Below, one piece after another: positions 58,791-64,000 of a DNA stretch of 64,000 nt. This DNA comes from Dipteris shenzhenensis. Taxonomy: Eukaryota; Polypodiophyta; Polypodiopsida; Gleicheniales. The translations under genes were made by a program, and so were the position numbers. The notes beneath the pieces were generated by a model. It saw nothing but the letters and a program-made list of their open reading frames with translations. It was not told where the DNA came from and made no database searches. The stretch is from assembly GCA_047967505.1 (NCBI GenBank), contig CM106540.1. The stretch is one strand, 5' to 3'. Positions within the stretch are counted from its first letter, which is position 1; each line of letters begins with the position of its first letter.

Positions 58791-59203
58791 GTATCTTTTG
58801 AAGTATATTATAGAGTCAAAAGCTCCCCAACATGCCATTCAAAGTACATTGTAGAAGTCAAAGTACCCCAAGATACATTGATTTGAATGTGCGAGTCTTT
58901 GATGGACATGATACTTTCATGCCTCTAATTTGCACCCACCTTAAGTTGGTGGTTTCAACCTGAATTGCTTTGCCCTTTTGAGCATACGTCAATCTAGCTA
59001 GAGGTCTACTTTCCCTAGTAGACCGTCTGAGCTATTGTGGCTCTGCTTGGGGTGCTTCTGGCAATTCTAGCTCTTCTTCATCAACCATTTCTGTAGATGA
59101 CTATGAAATCGGTGGATCTATCCCCTATGTGTTTGAGGTTTTCCATCCTAATTCCTCATCAAAGATTACATCTCTAGAGATAATGACCTTGCGGTTGATG
59201 GGA

Positions 59204-59997
59204 TCATGATGGGGTATATGCTATGCAACCAAATATGCAGAGATGCCCAATGTGTGGCTTGTGTCTAGTGAATGCTTCATAAGATGTCATAACCTGTATC
59301 GGTTCGATAGGAAGCCGATTAAGCAAGTAGTTTGTAGTGGCTATTGCTTCTGCCCAATACTGATTCCAAAGATGCTTCACACTAAGCATTGCTCTAGCAT
59401 TGTCTACTAAAGTACCATTCTTCCTTTTAGCTCTTGCATTCTACTAAGGAGTATTTACACAAGTGAATTGTCTTCAAATACCATGACTTCTGTAAAAGTT
59501 CATGAATGCTGAAGACATATATTCACCTCCTCTATCTGATCTCATGACTTTGATCTTTATGCCTATCTAGTTTTCTACCATGGCTTCGAATTCTTGAAAT
59601 CTGGAAAAGACTTTAGAATTTTCTTTCAGAAAGTAGACCCAACAATATCTACTATAGTTGTTGATGAAAGTCAAGTAGTAAAGTGAACCATTGATGCTGT
59701 GGAGGTCTGGGCATAACCCCATACATTTGTGTGTATCAAATCAAGAATACCTCTTGCTCAAGAGGTGCTTCTACCGAAGTTGGTTCACTTTTGTTTGCCA
59801 AAGCAGCATGCTTCGCAAACTTTTCCAAGAAATTGTAGCTTAGGAATTCCAATTGCCATATTCTGATTCCTGAGATCTAACGAGCTCTTGAAATTAACAT
59901 GACCATATCTCTTGTGCCATTTTGTGGGTAGTGGCGTTTGTTGTGGTTGAACTAACATGGCATGCAAATCTAGTATTGTAGCTAGCATTTTGTGCAA
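59204..59997 (-). pseudogene. copia integrase
   Basis: The pre-integrase/zinc region reads W-H-K-R-Y-G-H-V-N-F...C-E-A-C-C-F-G-K-Q (H-x4-H and C-x2-C). The core end reads W-A-E-A-I-A-T-T-N-Y-L-L-N-R-L-P and F-G-C-I-A-Y. The catalytic part between them (59.4-59.75 kb) has several stops and shifts, so the D-D-E triad could not be laid out in one frame. Confidence 0.85.
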
Positions 59998-60102
59998 GCG
60001 TCCTTCCTTGACACCTTTTCCTACTAGCTAAAATCTTTTGGATTTGTCTCTAATAGTGCATTCATCTCCATCGAAGATGACTCAATAGTTGTGTTTTGTC
60101 AT

Positions 60103-60618
60103 TTAACCTATTAACAAGGGGTTCTTGCTAAGTTTCGAAACATAGAGTACATCTTTCACCAATCCTTTCGTACCAGTGAAATTGTTCATAGGAATAATGC
60201 CTATCCCTTGAACTAGATTTGGTGGATTATCTGTTGTGTAGATGACATTTTTGTGACCTTCTAATGGTTTCAACTTTTTGAACCATTCTTGATGATTTGT
60301 CATATGGGATGATGCACCGTTGTCGATATACCAAGGATCCTGATCTGCTTGGTCGACTTGATAGCTGAAATCCTCTTTTGGATTGCAATCAGTGTCTAGA
60401 TACACTATATTAATCTTGTGCATTTCCTCATTTGCAAGAAACATATTTCCATGTTCATTTGCATAATGATTATGACTATAATGTCCACCATGATGATTTC
60501 CTCTCACGAAATTCCCTCGATTGCTACTGGATTGACCACCTTGGTTGTACTCCTTTTTGCGGCAATCTCTTTCGTAGTGTCCAAACTTATGACAATAGTT
60601 GCACTGAATGTTTGACAC
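60103..60618 (-). pseudogene. copia zinc knuckle and aspartic protease
   Basis: A CCHC knuckle (C-N-Y-C-H-K-F-G-H-Y-E-R-D-C) near 60565-60610 is followed by the protease W-Y-I-D-N-G-A-S-S-H-M-T near 60300-60335. The catalytic aspartate is kept, with asparagine in place of the more usual serine or threonine after it. The 171-residue frame is open, making this the best preserved part of the element. Confidence 0.9.
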
Positions 60619-61418
60619 ATTGGTGGATGCATTCCCTCGTCCTAGGAATCTTCCTCGATTGGAATGATTTTCTCTTTGTTGATTTTGATGTTGCTAATGT
60701 TGATGCTAACTTTGCTGATGATGACCACTTCGCTGGAATGATCTACCTCTGCCTCTATTTGAAGCTATGAATGCCTGATCATTAGAATGACCTTTGCGTG
60801 CATGAATGGATTGAGTCCTTAGTTCTTCACCAAGAAAAACTGACTGAAGTCCTTCCAGTGTCGGAATTTGCTGTTGGATGGCAATTCTCTGAACTAGATT
60901 CTCGTATCCCTCTCCTAGTCCATTCAGGATGACTTGAACCATTTCTGCGAGGTCCATAGTCTCTCCTGCTGCTATGAGTTGATTGTTGTAGTCTTTAATC
61001 TTGAGTACGTAAGCATGACCAGCAAACTCTGGTTGATTTGGTTTCTTAGTGTGAGAATCTTAAAAGTGTTCTTAGACTCGTAGAGAGCTACGAACATATC
61101 CCATGCTTCTTTAGATGTCTTGATGGTGTTGTACTATCCTAGCATGACAACTTGCACATTTTGCTTGATCAGATGATATGCATACTTATCTTTCTTATCC
61201 CATTTTACCTATGCTCGGGCAATGGCAAGATCTGCTACAGGTGCAAAAATTGCTGGTTTAGCTAGAGATCCCACTGTGGATCTTGCTGCTAGTGATGGGA
61301 CAAGAGGTGCAATAGAGCTACTCCTAGCTGGACCGTCCAATGGTCTAGGTGTAGGTCTAGGTGTAGATCCATCGACATACTCCCATTTGTCCTGAGGTAC
61401 AGGAATCGATATTTCCAT
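60619..61418 (-). pseudogene. copia gag
   Basis: ATG at 61418 opens M-E-I-S-I-P-V-P-Q-D. After a stop near 61206 the frame continues W-D-K-K-D-K-Y-A-Y, S-K-E-A-W-D-M-F-V-A-L-Y-E, then M-V-Q-V-I-L-N-G-L-G-E-G-Y-E (60957 onward), classic copia gag landmarks. Normally one protein runs on through protease; here stops and a shift break it. The 69 N-terminal codons are Pro/Arg/Ala/Ser-rich and unlike usual gag starts, so the true start may differ. Confidence 0.85.
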
Positions 61419-62940
61419 GTGCCATAATTGGAGTTGTCTAGCTTAGCAGATGCCTCCAGATTAAGGTTGCTAGATGTAGATATGGTGCAAGAAATGTACT
61501 CAAAGTGTCATGAAAATCAGTGTCTGAATCAACTACAAAACACTGACTATGGCAAGTGAAATCAAAACTATCGATGAAGGTAGAACTGCAATATATAATC
61601 TGATCTGAATTACATGGCTTGTGGCAAATGATGCTGGAAATAGCCAAGAGGCTTTACAAGTCTAAAATAATGTGCACAATGCCACGAAATAGCCAAATAG
61701 GCTTTGTAATAATGGCATGTGTGTGGGAAATCAAATCATGTGCTATCTGCCCACTAATCAATCGGCAATGCCTCTAAAAACTCTGAAGTCTGCTCACTGA
61801 ACTCATGAACATCAAGTTTTAGGAAATGTGATGATGTGAAACCGTATGTGAGTGTATGGCTGACTCCAAGTTAGAACCAGTCGAGGCATCTCCTCTATGG
61901 TGATCTAGTCTACTCTAATCTAGATCTATACCAACCATCGATCGATGAAAGAATAGCAAATAATTTCTTTTCTTTGGTTCTTTTTATATGCTGATTAGAT
62001 GCATCGATCTAGAGGTAATGTGCGTGTAGGAAGTGGATTTATTGACGAGGCTCAAAAGTATATGTAACTTGCGCCGAAATGTGTGTGATATAACGACCGC
62101 GTAGAGTACAAAAAATTGATCATTTCACCTTTTTAGAGCACCATCAAATTCTTCCTAGATCAAGAGGTATGACTTAATCTAGGTGGAGGGGCAAAAAAGA
62201 GTGAAAATGCACAGTGATGATGTGGCAAGTGGAGTCACATGCAAAAATGAAGAACTGTGCCTATGAAGAGATAGTGCCTGTGGAGCACTATGTGAGGTGG
62301 CACATGTGTGCACATGCAAGGTGTTGTGGTTGCTCAGCTTCTTGGAATGGAGGAGCTAGTTAGCTATGGACATTGTCATTCAGAGAAGTGAGATGCTGAT
62401 GGAAGGAGCTGTGAGCTTTGTTAGAGCTGTCGAGGGTCATAGCGAGCTGATGGAGAGAGCCATGGATGGGCTAAGAAATCGGAGCCACCTTTGCTGCTGT
62501 TTTGGATCATGCATGAGGCTCATTGGAGATCTCGTGGAGGTTGTTGACATTGGAGGTGTGCTTGTTGCTATATCGTCTTGTTTTTGAGTCAAGATGGCAG
62601 TTCTCGGTGGAGTTGGTAGAGCTTGCAGGAGCTCTGAGCCACTAGAGCGCAATGTTGAGGCCATACTGTAGCCTTTGAAGCTGGGAGTTAGAAGTCAACC
62701 GTGGCTGTGTAGGAGCTTATAAGTGTTGTCGGTTGGTGGGAGGCTGGAGCCAGCGTATGGAGGTCGTTTGGAGAAGCGGGTTCCTGTAATCAGCCCATAT
62801 AGGTATTATTTGTTGATGATGGCAAAGAGTCATCGTTTGCTGTGGCATAGGAACAAGTTCATGTTCTCATCTTGGAGCAACTTGGTCGAGGCAATAGACT
62901 TGGTCATGGAGCAACTTTTAGACAAGATATAGCTCTGAAG

Positions 62941-62994
<54 letters not shown>

Positions 62995-63395
62995 GAATAA
63001 GAAGCGATCTATTCTCTCCCTATCTATCTCTCACAAGGACACGAGATAGTTTCTCTCTTGCAAAAGAGTAAGGAAAATAGAGTCTCTTGTACTCTTAAGG
63101 ATCTAAATTCCCTCTCAGAAAACAGATGTCTCCCTCACAAAAAAAAATCTCAGGAAAAGCTCTCCCTCACATGTAGTAATGAATAAAATTCTCACACATG
63201 GAATGGATGTTCTCTCAATAGAAGAGAACACTCAAGCTTACAATGAACTGAATGGAAATTCTTCAATGAATGGAATTTCATAAAGGATTGAACGGAAATC
63301 TTTCAACAGGATGAAAGAACTCTCAATTTCTCTCAATCAATCAATCACTCTCGCTCTCTCTAGAATCACAATGTCTCAGCGGAAGGCAAAACCAT
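61419..63395 (-). other. unusually long copia leader
   Basis: About 2 kb separate the primer-binding site from gag, where copia elements often have far less. It contains a CT/GA array (62943-62992) and, on the plus strand at 62366-62587, an open stretch with balanced composition. It may be captured non-element DNA. No domain is recognised. Confidence 0.6.
62943..62992 (+). repeat. (CT)n microsatellite
   Basis: A CT array of about 25 units inside the copia leader. Confidence 0.95.
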
Positions 63396-63407
63396 GCTCT
63401 GATACCA
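63396..63407 (-). other. copia primer-binding site
   Basis: In minus sense TGGTATCAGAGC directly follows the ...TTTGTCA end of the 5' LTR. This is the standard plant copia PBS, complementary to initiator methionine tRNA. Confidence 0.93.
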
Positions 63408-63638
63408 TGACAAAATATGAAGAGGGAAGAGGAGAAGAGTGGAGATGAGGAGAGAGGCCATAGCTAGAGAGCACACCACAAATGACTAACTGTACACTAA
63501 ATTTAGTTGAAAATGTAGAATATATACAAATCCATTTAGGTTTAATGTTAGGGCATCTAATCCTTTCCTTTGTAGCGCTCTATAAGTATTAGTACTATTC
63601 ACATATGATCACATGATGTTGAGCGTGATCTCTCAACA
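63408..63638 (-). repeat. copia 5' LTR
   Basis: 231 bases, TGTTGAGAG... to ...TTTTGTCA in minus sense, about 90% identical by eye to the 3' LTR at 56697-56923. Confidence 0.93.
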
Positions 63639-64000
63639 TTTCTTCCATTACAATTTGTCTAAACGGTCGAGTGATGCATAATTTCTTTTAATAAAAGAGG
63701 TATCCATCATTGCATGAATAGTCCAACATAGGATTCCAATTATTATTCTCTAATTTGTTCCATATAGAAGAAAAGTCTAGAATTTCTTGATAAGAATTCT
63801 CCATACTTTTAAAAGGCTGGGTCTCTAAAGCAGTGATGTGATTAATACTTGGCTTTCTGCTAAGAGCATCAGCAACTACATTTTCTTTTCTAGGTTGATA
63901 CTGAATCATGGGCCAAAAACTCTGTATCAATGATGCCCACTTGATGTGCCTATCGGATATTAGTGGGCTGAGTCAACAAATGCTTGATATTTATTGATCG
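63639..64000 (-). pseudogene. gypsy RNase H, left part of the interrupted element
   Basis: The minus frame reads S-D-R-H-I-K-W-A-S-L-I-Q-S-F and I-Q-Y-Q-P-R-K-E-N-V-V-A-D-A-L-S-R-K, the invariant RNase H end of chromodomain-type gypsy elements (normally P-G-K-E-N-x-V-A-D-A-L-S-R). It runs off the window on the right and is cut on the left by the copia insertion; its integrase continues at 56696 leftward. The RNase H frame itself is open for 80 codons. Confidence 0.9.

Larger units (their letters stand above)
56697..63638 (-). mobile_element. Ty1/copia retrotransposon, structurally complete, coding broken
   Basis: Length is 6942 bases. Minus-sense order: 5' LTR (63408-63638), PBS (63396-63407), a leader of about 2 kb, gag with zinc knuckle, protease, integrase, RT, RNase H (61418-57035), PPT (56924-56934) and 3' LTR (56697-56923). 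A TTTCT duplication flanks it. The order INT before RT makes it Ty1/copia. By eye the LTRs differ at roughly 20 of about 227 positions, so the insertion is old, consistent with the stops in pol. It sits in the integrase region of an older gypsy element of the same orientation. Confidence 0.93.

Noticed and set aside
63396-63407. tRNA-like TGGTATCAGAGC
   Set aside because: It is a 12-base primer-binding site next to an LTR, not a tRNA gene.

Overview
This window looks like nuclear DNA of a large-genome land plant. Three things point there: two spliced genes of plant families (an RHF2A-type RING E3 ligase and a plant START-like protein), decayed Ty1/copia, Ty3/gypsy and LINE elements of plant type, and long GA/GT microsatellites in AT-rich intergenic DNA. 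I cannot name the species. A fern, lycophyte or gymnosperm would fit, but that is inference.

Layout. 1-4.76 kb: two head-to-tail copies of an approximately 3.2 kb purine-rich repeat (family R1, my label), joined at a short palindrome. 4.76-8.5 kb: AT-rich DNA without recognisable genes. 8.5-17.06 kb: a decayed Ty3/gypsy element (+), with protease, RT, RNase H and integrase relics, a low-complexity/coiled-coil 3' region, a polypurine tract and an apparent LTR start. Its RT is split by a (TG)n array sitting on the codons of the conserved V-C-V-D motif. 18.8-21.2 kb: a START-like gene (-). 22.2-22.7 kb: a gypsy RNase H fragment (+). 23.5-29.3 kb: two more R1 copies, inverted, again tandem and again joined at the palindrome. 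29.3-35.6 kb: gene-poor DNA with small tandem duplications, including an exact 162-bp one. 35.6-37.7 kb: the RHF2A-like gene (+), seven exons, 407 codons, the best-supported gene here. 38-45 kb: intergenic DNA, a candidate LTR and small tandem repeats. 45.2-46.3 kb: a broken gene (-) with an HUH-type Rep signature (H-F-H-L-Q followed by G-Y-C-L-K-D), which suggests a rolling-circle (Replitron-type) transposon. 46.6-51.2 kb: nothing recognised. 51.5-52.8 kb: duplicated purine-only tracts. 52.8-55.7 kb: gypsy RNase H fragments and a LINE 3' end with a zinc-binding (zf-RVT) region. 55.7-64.0 kb: an old gypsy element (-) split in its integrase region by an almost complete Ty1/copia element (-), 56697-63638. 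The copia element has two LTRs, PBS, PPT, a TTTCT target duplication and a gag-pol with stops.

No operon-like cooperation is expected. The two host genes look independent, and the rest is transposable-element history. The observations most worth following up are the Rep/HUH relic, the microsatellite born inside an RT motif, the palindrome-joined 3.2 kb tandem repeats, the in-frame upstream ORF of the E3 ligase gene, and the 22-bp minisatellite inside the copia pol.
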